Of a DNA stretch of 5,310 nt, positions 1 through 4,889 are shown one piece after another. The position numbers and the translations under genes are program-made. The notes under the pieces are model-generated. The model was not told the DNA's origin. It saw nothing but the letters and a program-made list of their open reading frames with translations, and did no database searches. Numbering within the stretch: the stretch's first letter is position 1; each line of letters opens with the position of its first letter. Source of the stretch: an uncultured Actinomyces sp. (GTDB lineage: Bacteria > Actinomycetota > Actinomycetes > Actinomycetales > Actinomycetaceae); assembly GCA_915069725.1 (NCBI GenBank), contig CAJZFF010000171.1, positions 1-5,310 of the forward strand. Reading direction: 5' to 3'.

Positions 1-2
1 CT

Positions 3-88
3 GGAGAGGTGACAGAGCGGCCGAATGTGGCGGTCTTGAAAACCGCTGTGCGCCTGGCGCACCGGGGGTTCGAATCCCTCCCTCTCCG
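3..88 (+). tRNA. tRNA-Ser, anticodon UGA (class II)
   Basis: A complete class II tRNA that decodes UCA codons. The acceptor stem pairs GGAGAGG (3-9) with CCTCTCC (81-87), leaving G88 as discriminator, the usual base for tRNA-Ser. The anticodon stem is GCGGT/ACCGC (30-34 with 42-46) around a seven-base loop carrying TGA at 37-39. A long variable arm, GTGCGC-CTG-GCGCAC (48-62), is the serine hallmark. The T arm is GGGGG/CCCTC around TTCGAAT (69-75). CCA is not encoded: bases 89-92 read CTCA. Its promoter lies outside the window. A second tRNA-Ser with a different anticodon stands about 4.5 kb downstream on the same strand. Confidence 0.96.
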
Positions 89-111
89 CTCAAGTATCGC
101 AATACCAACTT

Positions 112-145
112 AAACTCACCGAGATGTTATGAGTCAGGTGAGTTT
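112..145 (+). repeat. Stem-loop after tRNA-Ser(UGA)
   Basis: A perfect 9-bp inverted repeat, AAACTCACC (112-120) with GGTGAGTTT (137-145), encloses a 16-base loop. It can extend through CAAC (106-109) with GTTG (147-150) across a small internal loop. There is no following T-run, so it is not a canonical intrinsic terminator. It may still end or process the tRNA transcript, or act as a leader structure for the efflux gene. The start codon of the small ORF at 129 lies in the loop. Confidence 0.45.
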
Positions 146-185
146 GGTTGCGCTCTCGTTGATGATGCTCCCGGTGATCGCCTAG
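129..185 (+). CDS. Possible 18-aa leader peptide (doubtful)
   Basis: An ATG at 129 opens an 18-codon frame ending at TAG 183-185. The peptide is MSQVSLVALSLMMLPVIA, which is hydrophobic. It sits between the tRNA and the efflux gene on the same strand, with its start codon in the loop of the stem at 112-145. That arrangement resembles leader peptides that control drug-resistance genes by ribosome stalling. The ribosome binding site is poor (only CGAGA upstream), and the 3' stem arm lies inside the frame. An ORF this short is easily produced by chance, and it could equally be a decayed gene start. Confidence 0.15.
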   Translation: MSQVSLVALSLMMLPVIA

Positions 186-309
186 TGCAACCTGATGATT
201 CTCCAGCCCGAGAGCCAGTCCCGCATCGTTCCGACGCTGCGGTCAACATCTCAGCAATGGCATCTACGTCAATAGTGGGAGAGTTGGGGAGCGGCCTCGA
301 CCTTAATGT

Positions 310-354
310 GGTGACGACACCGTGACGACCAAGAGAGATACCTTCCGCGATACC
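310..354. promoter_or_regulatory. Short repeats upstream of the efflux gene, possible operator
   Basis: GTGACGAC occurs twice, at 311-318 and 322-329, eleven bases apart (about one helical turn). The first copy overlaps a short inverted repeat, GGTG-ACGA-CACC (310-321). A second pair, GATACC, occurs at 337-342 and 349-354, twelve bases apart. All lie within 65 bases upstream of the efflux start codon, where a repressor or activator would be expected. The units are short and no regulator of a matching known type is adjacent, so this is only suggestive. Confidence 0.25.
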
Positions 355-374
355 GAACTTACGAACGGGGGGAC

Positions 375-1790
375 ATGACGGAAAACTCCCTAGCCATAAC
401 AGTCAGCGCTCGGCAGTGGATCGGGTTGTGTACGTTGGCTGGTGGGTACTTCATTGCTCTCCTTGATCTGACAATTATTAACCTCGCAGTTCCCTCGCTG
501 ACACGGGACTTGGGCGCGTCCACAACCCAGGTGTTCTGGGCGGTCAACAGCTACGGTCTCGTTCTCGCACTGGCGATCATCCCGTCAGGTCGCTTAGGTG
601 ACCGATTCGGGCACCGACGCCTCTTCCTCTTGGGGACGATCATTTTGGCAACTGCCAGCCTCGCCTGCGGTGTTGCGACCTCTCCGTTCATCTTGATCGC
701 CAGCCGGTTCCTTCAGGGAGTCGGTGCCGGCATGCTGGTACCGCAGACTCTCACGCTCATCGGCGTCACCTTCCCTGAAAATACCCGTGGGCGCGCAGTC
801 GGCATCTGGGGATCAATTGCAGGAACTGCGTCCGTCATCGGCCCTCTTGCCGGTGGAGTATTGATTGATGGTCTTAGCTGGCGCTGGGTCTTCCTCGTCA
901 ACCTTCCGATTGCGATTCTCGTCGTGGTTCTGGGTCTGCGAAGTCTTCCGATCGAAGTGGTCCGGTCCGTGAGAGTTGATTTCATGGGCACCTTTCTTGT
1001 GGGCATCGGCCTTGTGGCACTTCTCTATGGGTGTCTGCAAGGTCCCCATGCGGGCTGGGACCCGCTGACCGTTGCTTGCTTGCCGTTCGCTGTGTTCTGC
1101 CTGTTTGCGTTCTTCCGGTATGAGCGCCGTGTGGATCCGGCGCACGCAGTTTTTCCACGGTCTCTTCGCGAGAATCCACGGTTCCTTGTTGCCGCTTTGT
1201 TCGGCCTTTTTGCCGCCCTTGGCGTGTTCGCCTTGACGTTTCTCGTATCGAACTACATCCAGTCCGTGATGGGGCAAACGGCGTTCTGGGCGGGGGCTGC
1301 TCTTGCGCCAGCGTCGATTGCGTCCGTGGTCACAGCACCTATTGCGGGCCGCTGGGTTGATGAAGGGAAGGCCCGCCTCGTCCTACAGATCGGCTTCGGG
1401 GCCTCCGCGATGGGAACCGCCCTGAGCATACTGATTACCGCTACTGGGGTTTCTTGGATGTGGTTCCTGGGTGCGACGATCGTTTTCGGCATCGGAAATG
1501 GCTTCTTGATGGCGCCACTGACGACAGTAGGTATGGCCGCACTGAGGAGTGACGAGTTCGGTGCTGCGTCCTCCCTCCTCAACGTCCTTCGCCAAGCAGG
1601 TCCCGTGCTAGGGGGAGCTGTTGTCGGGCTCTTGATACAGGTGCTCGCTGCCGCGCCTACCGAGTTCGACCCGCTGGGGCTATCGAGGTCGACCGTTGCG
1701 TGGGTGCTGAGTGTTCCATTGCTGCTGTTTTTTGTCGGACTCTTTGTGTATTCGCTCGTTCCGAGGTCGCTGGTGTCGGCAATGGACTGA
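375..1790 (+). CDS. MFS drug efflux transporter, DHA2 (EmrB/QacA) family
   Basis: A 471-residue integral membrane protein, expected to export drugs or other toxic compounds in exchange for protons. Hydrophobic segments are consistent with 14 transmembrane helices, the DHA2 arrangement, and the length is typical. Family motifs are in order: the helix 1 acidic motif LLDLTIINLAVP (29-40), motif A GRLGDRFGHRR (72-82), motif B with Arg111 (SRFLQGVGAGM), the antiporter motif C around 143-163 (GPLAGG at 156-161) followed by SWRWVFLVNLP, and a second motif A-like loop GRWVDEGKAR (325-334). A G-run (367-372) just before ATG 375 supplies the ribosome binding site. Local GC is low: I counted 27/60 at 421-480 and 32/60 at 1441-1500, which suggests acquisition. 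The substrate cannot be read from sequence. No dedicated regulator is adjacent; the nearest is the WYL protein at 2541. Confidence 0.93.
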   Translation: MTENSLAITVSARQWIGLCTLAGGYFIALLDLTIINLAVPSLTRDLGASTTQVFWAVNSYGLVLALAIIPSGRLGDRFGHRRLFLLGTIILATASLACGVATSPFILIASRFLQGVGAGMLVPQTLTLIGVTFPENTRGRAVGIWGSIAGTASVIGPLAGGVLIDGLSWRWVFLVNLPIAILVVVLGLRSLPIEVVRSVRVDFMGTFLVGIGLVALLYGCLQGPHAGWDPLTVACLPFAVFCLFAFFRYERRVDPAHAVFPRSLRENPRFLVAALFGLFAALGVFALTFLVSNYIQSVMGQTAFWAGAALAPASIASVVTAPIAGRWVDEGKARLVLQIGFGASAMGTALSILITATGVSWMWFLGATIVFGIGNGFLMAPLTTVGMAALRSDEFGAASSLLNVLRQAGPVLGGAVVGLLIQVLAAAPTEFDPLGLSRSTVAWVLSVPLLLFFVGLFVYSLVPRSLVSAMD

Positions 1791-2049
1791 GATGGTTTCA
1801 CATCGGAGTGCTGCCAAGGTTTTACTTGCGCTCGGGATCGGTCACCCACGTGGCTCTCGGCGTCCTCTGGGCGCAATGCACGAGGGTTGGGTGCTACTGG
1901 GAGGGGTGGGTGCACTCCACGAGGTGCGGGGGTTCGTGCAGTATGCACAACTCCTGGCCAGTAGCCCCCGAAGCTCGTGGAGTAGCCGGCCGGGACATGG
2001 TCGACTGTGCCTGTGGGGAGGTGACGGGCGGGGCGCCAAGGGCCTCGAA
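1791..2049. other. Non-coding gap between convergent efflux and VOC genes
   Basis: The efflux gene and the VOC gene converge on this 259-base stretch. I find no gene with a plausible start site and no recognisable domain in any frame. Open frames here run on from within the flanking genes, as shadows. Small inverted repeats are present: GTGCA-GTA-TGCAC (1936-1948) and a GTGG/CCAC pair around GTGCAC (about 1907-1921). None is followed by a T-run, so no intrinsic terminator can be named. It is long for a convergent junction and could contain a decayed gene or an unrecognised small RNA. Confidence 0.5.
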
Positions 2050-2436
2050 TCAGACGAAGTTTGAGGTGTCGGTGGCACACACGCGCAGACGGTGCCCATC
2101 AGGGTCGGCTGCCACAAAGGTGTAGCCGAACTCGAGGACGGTAGGCTCCAAAACCATCGGAATGCCCAGTGTCTTCCACTGTGCGTGAAGACGATCGACG
2201 TCGGCACGCTCGACGTTGCTGAGACTCAGTTCGGTCCCGCCTACGTATGGCTCAGCAGTCGGTTCAATCTCATCGGCTGCCTGCAGGCCGAGAGTGACGT
2301 CGTCGGACAATGCGAAGACGCTGAATCCTGGATAGGTCTTGATCGGTCCATGACCGAGAATTTCTCGGTAGAAGGTGGTACTCGCCTCGACGTCGGAGAC
2401 GTAGAGGATGATGCTGTTGGGAACGAAGGCCGTCAT
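2050..2436 (-). CDS. VOC family protein (glyoxalase/bleomycin-resistance fold)
   Basis: A 128-residue cytosolic protein with the vicinal-oxygen-chelate fold of two beta-alpha-beta-beta-beta modules. The first module begins with PNSIILYVSDVEASTTFY (6-23); the second includes GGTELSLSNV (66-75) and ends FVAADPDGHRLRVCA (107-121). The DPDGHRLRV ending is typical of the superfamily. The positions where glyoxalase I-type enzymes carry metal-binding His/Glu hold Ile/Ser near residue 8 and Arg/Val near 118-119, so metal-dependent catalysis looks unlikely. A ligand-binding or sequestering role, as in the bleomycin-resistance and EhpR phenazine-resistance proteins, is more plausible. The start at 2436 is chosen because AGGAG lies seven bases upstream; an in-frame ATG at 2469 has no such site. 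It is divergent from the WYL regulator, a common regulator/target arrangement. The substrate is unknown. Confidence 0.88.
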   Translation of the reverse strand: MTAFVPNSIILYVSDVEASTTFYREILGHGPIKTYPGFSVFALSDDVTLGLQAADEIEPTAEPYVGGTELSLSNVERADVDRLHAQWKTLGIPMVLEPTVLEFGYTFVAADPDGHRLRVCATDTSNFV

Positions 2437-2460
2437 GGTGATGCTCCTGAGACTCTCATG

Positions 2461-2466
2461 GGTATA
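2461..2466 (-). promoter_or_regulatory. Candidate -10 box for the VOC gene
   Basis: Read on the - strand, this is TATACC preceded by TG one base upstream. It would place transcription start near 2454, giving a leader of about 18 bases that contains the AGGAG ribosome binding site at 2444-2448. No hexamer near TTGACA stands 16-18 bases upstream. A weak -35 fits a promoter that needs an activator, and the palindrome at 2505-2519 would lie at about -51 to -65, a usual activator position. This placement is inferred by eye. Confidence 0.35.
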
Positions 2467-2504
2467 CAAGGTGGGCGGACAGCATCGAGGTTAGAGAGCA
2501 TTGG

Positions 2505-2519
2505 TGACACCTTGTGTCA
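2505..2519. promoter_or_regulatory. Palindromic operator candidate TGACAC-CTT-GTGTCA
   Basis: A perfect inverted repeat of two six-base arms around a three-base centre, in the 104-base region between the divergent VOC and WYL genes. The location and symmetry suit a dimeric HTH regulator, and the WYL protein encoded next door is the obvious candidate. It lies 22-36 bases before the WYL start codon, where binding could block its own expression. It is also upstream of the candidate VOC promoter, where binding could activate it. No binding data can be read from sequence. Confidence 0.6.
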
Positions 2520-2540
2520 TGTACGTGCGAGGATGAGTCG

Positions 2541-3524
2541 GTGCGTGCTGACCGCTTACTGTCCATGATCTGGCTGCTGCGCACCCATGGTCGTCTGTCC
2601 GCCTCAGACCTGGCACAGCGGCTGGAGGTCTCACGGCGCACTGTGTTGCGGGACGTTGAGGCGCTGTCGACTGCTGGAGTGCCGGTATGGTGCGAGCGGG
2701 GACCTCATGGGGGAGTGAGAATCGACCCTGACTTTCGCATTGATGTGACGGGACTTAACCGTGAGGAGAGCCGGGCTCTCTTCGTCGGTCTCACCAGCTG
2801 GGGTGCTGCGCCACTGGGCCTTGGCGACGCTCTCGCCTCCGCGTCTCGCAAACTACTCGCCGCCGTCCCCGACAGCCATCGCAGCCGGTCCGTGAGCATT
2901 GCCTCGCGCGTTGTGGTCGATCCTCAAGGATGGCTTCCTCTGCCCGAGAGCGAGCGAGCCGACGCCGTATTCCATGCCGTTCAGGAAGCGGTCTTGACGC
3001 GTCATCGACTGCGTATGGTCTTCCGTCACAAGTCGAGGACGACGACGCAGGACATCGTCGATCCGCACGGAATAGTTGCCGCTGGTCGCAGCTGGTACCT
3101 GTGTGCCTCACACGGCGCTGAGGTTCGCTTCACCAGGCTCTCTCGGATCGAAGAGGCCGATGTGCTCTCTGAGGAGTGTGCTGACGACTCCGGCTTCGAC
3201 ATGACCGCGGCATGGCAGAAACAGCGCGAGGAGTTTCTTGAAAGGTTCGAGGCCATCACAGCCACTGCCTGGGTACGGGACGAGCGTTGGAGCGATGTGC
3301 AGGAGTGGACGTTGCGCGCAACGACGACCGATGCAGAGGGTGAACCTCCCGGAGATGACGGATGGACCTGTCTCCAGCTGGAGTTCATGGACCACCTGCA
3401 TGCCATGACGATTCTGCTTCGGCTCGGTCCGGATGCCTGCGTCATCACCCCCAAGCGCCTGCGTCAGGACCTCCTCGACTACGTGGACCTCATGCGTGAG
3501 CGGTACCGTGCCGATGGGACCTGA
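2541..3524 (+). CDS. WYL-domain HTH transcriptional regulator (YafY/DeoR-like)
   Basis: A 327-residue DNA-binding regulator. Residues 1-55 form a winged HTH: ADRLLSMIWLLRTHGRLSAS leads into DLAQRLEVSRRTVLRDVEAL, then the wing GPHGGVRI (54-61). A WYL effector domain spans about 140-210 and carries the signature tripeptide W185-Y186-L187 and a basic RFTRLSRI strand (196-203). The C-terminal extension at about 285-320 (VITPKRLRQDLLDYV) is of the WCX type. Family members sense small ligands or nucleic acid and repress or activate neighbours. I place the start at GTG 2541: GAGGA (2529-2533) lies seven bases upstream and the product then begins RADRLLS, as usual for the family. The frame stays open to GTG 2514, but that codon lies inside the palindrome at 2505-2519 and has no ribosome binding site. 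Likely targets are the VOC gene, itself, and perhaps the efflux gene. Confidence 0.92.
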   Translation: MRADRLLSMIWLLRTHGRLSASDLAQRLEVSRRTVLRDVEALSTAGVPVWCERGPHGGVRIDPDFRIDVTGLNREESRALFVGLTSWGAAPLGLGDALASASRKLLAAVPDSHRSRSVSIASRVVVDPQGWLPLPESERADAVFHAVQEAVLTRHRLRMVFRHKSRTTTQDIVDPHGIVAAGRSWYLCASHGAEVRFTRLSRIEEADVLSEECADDSGFDMTAAWQKQREEFLERFEAITATAWVRDERWSDVQEWTLRATTTDAEGEPPGDDGWTCLQLEFMDHLHAMTILLRLGPDACVITPKRLRQDLLDYVDLMRERYRADGT

Positions 3525-3525
3525 T

Positions 3526-3604
3526 GGCATGCGGTTGAGGCAGCGCACTCGCACGTGCTCCGACGGTGAGGAGTGCAGGTGAACTACGCGGTCCGCCGCA
3601 TGCC
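3526..3604. repeat. Nested inverted repeat between convergent genes
   Basis: Outer arms GGCATGCGG (3526-3534) and CCGCATGCC (3596-3604) match perfectly over nine bases across a 61-base spacer. Inside lies a second pair, GCACTC (3545-3550) with GAGTGC (3571-3576), extendable through CAC/GTG, and the palindrome GCACGTGC at 3551-3558. The structure begins two bases after the WYL stop codon and ends 23 bases before the stop of the opposing alkylation repair gene. A two-way transcription stop is the simplest reading, but there is no T-tract on either strand. Confidence 0.55.
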
Positions 3605-3627
3605 CTCTCGGTGCTGCCGCCCCGGAC

Positions 3628-4338
3628 TCACAGGCGCTTGAGGGCCTCGCGTCGGCTGAGTGGGGACAGGCTCGTATGCGCTTGGACGAAGGCGCGCACC
3701 CAGTCGCCGTCCGTGCGCGCGTAGTCGCGCAGCGCCCAGCCGATGGCCTTGCGGATGAAGAACTCCGGGTCCTCCTGGTTGACCTCGATGACGTTGGTGA
3801 GCAGGTCGAGATCCGTGTTGGCCTTGTGCTGGAGCTGGCAGAGGATGGCGCTGCGCCGCACCCACATGTCCGGGTCGGTGGCCCACACGCGCATGCGGGC
3901 CGCCGCAGCCGGGTGCTCACGCACCACCAGCCCGACGGCGTGGGAGGTCTCATCGACCAGATCCCACCACTGCCCCGTGCGCAGAAAGTGCTCGTAGAGC
4001 GCCAGGGACTCCATGCGTCCAGCATGCGAGGCGGAGAGCTTGGCGCGCATGACGGCCAGCGCCGCATAGCGCTCCTCGCGGCGAGCCGCCCCGTCCCACA
4101 GGCGCCGCAGCGCCGCCTCCCAGGTGGCGGCCTCAGTCCACACGTCGCTGTGGGTGGCGGCGATCCGTTGTGCGAGGCGCCGCGTGTCCGGGACCCCGAC
4201 GCCGTACATCGCCATCTCGGACTTCAGGTAGGCCCGTTGCTGCTCGGCGCGGGTGGGGTCGCCCGCCTCCTCCAGGGCCTGACGTAGATCGGTGATGAAC
4301 TCCGAGACCCGCGCATCCGCCTGCCCGCTCTCCGCCAT
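3628..4338 (-). CDS. DNA alkylation repair protein, AlkD-like
   Basis: A 236-residue HEAT-like repeat protein of the AlkC/AlkD superfamily. AlkD enzymes remove N3- and N7-alkylated purines, often bulky cationic lesions, and start base excision repair. Residues matching the Bacillus cereus AlkD active site can be aligned: the WWDLVD motif gives W125 and D129 (W109 and D113 there), WVRRSAI gives R162 (R148), and FIRKAIGWALRDY gives W201 (W187). The 39-residue spacing between the last two is the same in both. The start at 4338 is supported by GGAGG seven bases upstream. The frame stays open to 4482, but that added leader is unlike the family and crosses a GC-rich hairpin. GC is very high (48/60 at 4081-4140), unlike the efflux gene. 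A catalytically altered paralogue remains possible. Confidence 0.9.
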   Translation of the reverse strand: MAESGQADARVSEFITDLRQALEEAGDPTRAEQQRAYLKSEMAMYGVGVPDTRRLAQRIAATHSDVWTEAATWEAALRRLWDGAARREERYAALAVMRAKLSASHAGRMESLALYEHFLRTGQWWDLVDETSHAVGLVVREHPAAAARMRVWATDPDMWVRRSAILCQLQHKANTDLDLLTNVIEVNQEDPEFFIRKAIGWALRDYARTDGDWVRAFVQAHTSLSPLSRREALKRL

Positions 4339-4386
4339 CCTCGGTCCTCCTCGCCTCACGGCGTACTTCCACAGACATCCATCAAG

Positions 4387-4392
4387 ATTATG
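4387..4392 (-). promoter_or_regulatory. Candidate -10 box for the alkylation repair gene
   Basis: Read on the - strand this is CATAAT, the only AT-rich hexamer in the GC-rich region upstream of the gene. It predicts a transcription start near 4380 and a leader of about 40 bases. The -35 position (about 4410-4415, CCGCAT) does not resemble TTGACA, so the call is weak. Confidence 0.3.
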
Positions 4393-4412
4393 GATCCGGC
4401 GGTGCCGGCATG

Positions 4413-4437
4413 CGGGGCCTGGAAACCCGCGGCCCCG
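4413..4437. repeat. GC-rich hairpin upstream of the alkylation repair gene
   Basis: CGGGGCC (4413-4419) pairs with GGCCCCG (4431-4437) across an 11-base loop. It lies just upstream of the candidate promoter of the repair gene. There is no T-run on either strand. Such pairings are fairly easy to form by chance in DNA this rich in GC. Confidence 0.35.
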
Positions 4438-4483
4438 GGCCGTGAACGAGGGCCCCAGGACACCTGCGCGGCCGGCGGTCACA

Positions 4484-4502
4484 GCGCCTCGTGCCGAGGC
4501 GC
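4484..4502. repeat. Perfect 8-bp hairpin before the tRNA-Ser(GCU) promoter
   Basis: GCGCCTCG (4484-4491) and CGAGGCGC (4495-4502) are perfect reverse complements around a three-base loop, TGC. The hairpin lies 21 bases upstream of the tRNA -35 box. It could be a T-less terminator shielding the tRNA promoter from upstream transcription, or a remnant of a lost gene's end. Neither adjacent gene needs a terminator here, because the repair gene runs leftward from 4338. Confidence 0.45.
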
Positions 4503-4523
4503 CTGCACCGTGTCTTCGGCGGT

Positions 4524-4552
4524 TTGCTCACGCGGCATCCTCCCGGTAGGCT
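4524..4552 (+). promoter_or_regulatory. Promoter of tRNA-Ser(GCU)
   Basis: The -35 box TTGCTC (4524-4529) and -10 box TAGGCT (4547-4552) are separated by exactly 17 bases, a housekeeping sigma-70-type layout. Transcription would start near 4559, giving about 31 bases of 5' leader before the mature tRNA end at 4590. It is the best-formed promoter in the window. Confidence 0.65.
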
Positions 4553-4589
4553 GCCCGTGCGTCCTGCGGCGGAGCCGTGGGAAGGCGAT

Positions 4590-4676
4590 GGAGATGTCGC
4601 ATAGTGGCCTAGTGCGCCTCCCTGCTAAGGAGGTTGGGGTGGAAGCCCCTCGGGAGTTCGAATCTCCCCATCTCCG
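4590..4676 (+). tRNA. tRNA-Ser, anticodon GCU (class II)
   Basis: A complete class II tRNA that decodes AGC/AGU serine codons. The acceptor stem pairs GGAGATG (4590-4596) with CATCTCC (4669-4675), with G4676 as discriminator. The anticodon stem CCTCC/GGAGG (4617-4621 with 4629-4633) holds GCT at 4624-4626. The long variable arm has TGGGG (4635-4639) facing CCCCT (4646-4650). The T arm is GGGAG/CTCCC around TTCGAAT (4657-4663). CCA follows directly at 4677-4679, so the tail appears encoded, unlike in the tRNA-Ser(UGA) at 3-88. It has its own promoter and terminator and so is a single-gene unit. Confidence 0.96.
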
Positions 4677-4686
4677 CCACAGCGAG

Positions 4687-4726
4687 AGCCCCGGTGCGCA
4701 GCAGCGTGCCGGGGCTTCGTCGTTGT
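4687..4726 (+). terminator. Intrinsic terminator of tRNA-Ser(GCU)
   Basis: AGCCCCGG (4687-4694) pairs perfectly with CCGGGGCT (4709-4716). The stem continues inward through two G-U pairs and CGC/GCG to a four-base loop AGCA (4700-4703), about 13 pairs in all. It is followed by the T-rich stretch TCGTCGTTGT, a degenerate U-tract usual in high-GC bacteria. It begins eight bases after the encoded CCA. Confidence 0.8.
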
Positions 4727-4736
4727 CGGAGCACTC

Positions 4737-4756
4737 GTTGCGGCCGCCGCCGCAAC
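4737..4756. repeat. Second hairpin after the tRNA terminator
   Basis: GTTGCGGC (4737-4744) and GCCGCAAC (4749-4756) are perfect complements around the loop CGCC. It stands 20 bases after the main terminator stem and could be a back-up stop. No T-run follows on either strand. A weaker bulged hairpin, centred on GCTC-TC-GAGC (4775-4784), comes next in the gap before the last gene. Confidence 0.45.
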
Positions 4757-4889
4757 TCCCCAACGGATTGCCGGGCTCTCGAGCCGGCCCGACGCTCAGG
4801 GCGTTCGCCTCTGGCCGATCGGGGTGCCTGTGTGTCTTCCGGCGCGGATCCGGGATAGCGTGATGCTGTACTCGACTGAGAGGGACCTC

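Larger units (their letters stand above)
91..374. other. Gap between tRNA-Ser(UGA) and the efflux gene
   Basis: No protein-coding gene of normal length is supported here. The stretch holds a stem-loop at 112-145, an 18-codon ORF at 129-185, and short repeats at 310-354, each listed separately. I see no T-tract terminator for the tRNA and no convincing -35/-10 pair for the efflux gene. A weak candidate is TTGATG at 159-164 with TAGTGC at 183-188 (18-base spacer). I found no integrase fragment and no copy of the tRNA 3' end that would mark an attachment site. Confidence 0.6.

Noticed and set aside
1711..2064. 117-codon + strand frame covering the gap after the efflux gene
   Set aside because: It begins inside the efflux gene and runs into the VOC gene. 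An internal ATG at 1793 has no ribosome binding site, and the product matches nothing I recognise.
1253..2080. 275-codon open frame on the - strand
   Set aside because: It mostly lies antisense to the efflux gene, has a composition typical of a shadow frame, and contains no recognisable domain or good ribosome binding site.
2514..2540. Upstream GTG start at 2514 for the WYL regulator
   Set aside because: It lies inside the palindrome and has no ribosome binding site, whereas GTG 2541 has GAGGA at ideal spacing and gives the usual family N-terminus.
3108..4067. 319-codon open frame on the - strand
   Set aside because: It overlaps both the WYL gene and the AlkD-like gene out of frame. Its Arg/Ser/Pro-rich start is a shadow of the real repair gene in high-GC DNA.
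3676..4287. 203-codon open frame on the + strand
   Set aside because: It is antisense to the AlkD-like gene, whose active-site residues and Shine-Dalgarno site are clear.
68..4664. GTTCGAATC at 68-76 and 4656-4664 as direct repeats bounding a mobile element
   Set aside because: This is the conserved T-arm sequence of two different tRNA genes. The surrounding bases differ and there is no integrase, so it is not evidence of attachment sites.
4390..4863. 157-codon + strand frame across tRNA-Ser(GCU)
   Set aside because: It reads straight through a complete tRNA gene and its terminator.
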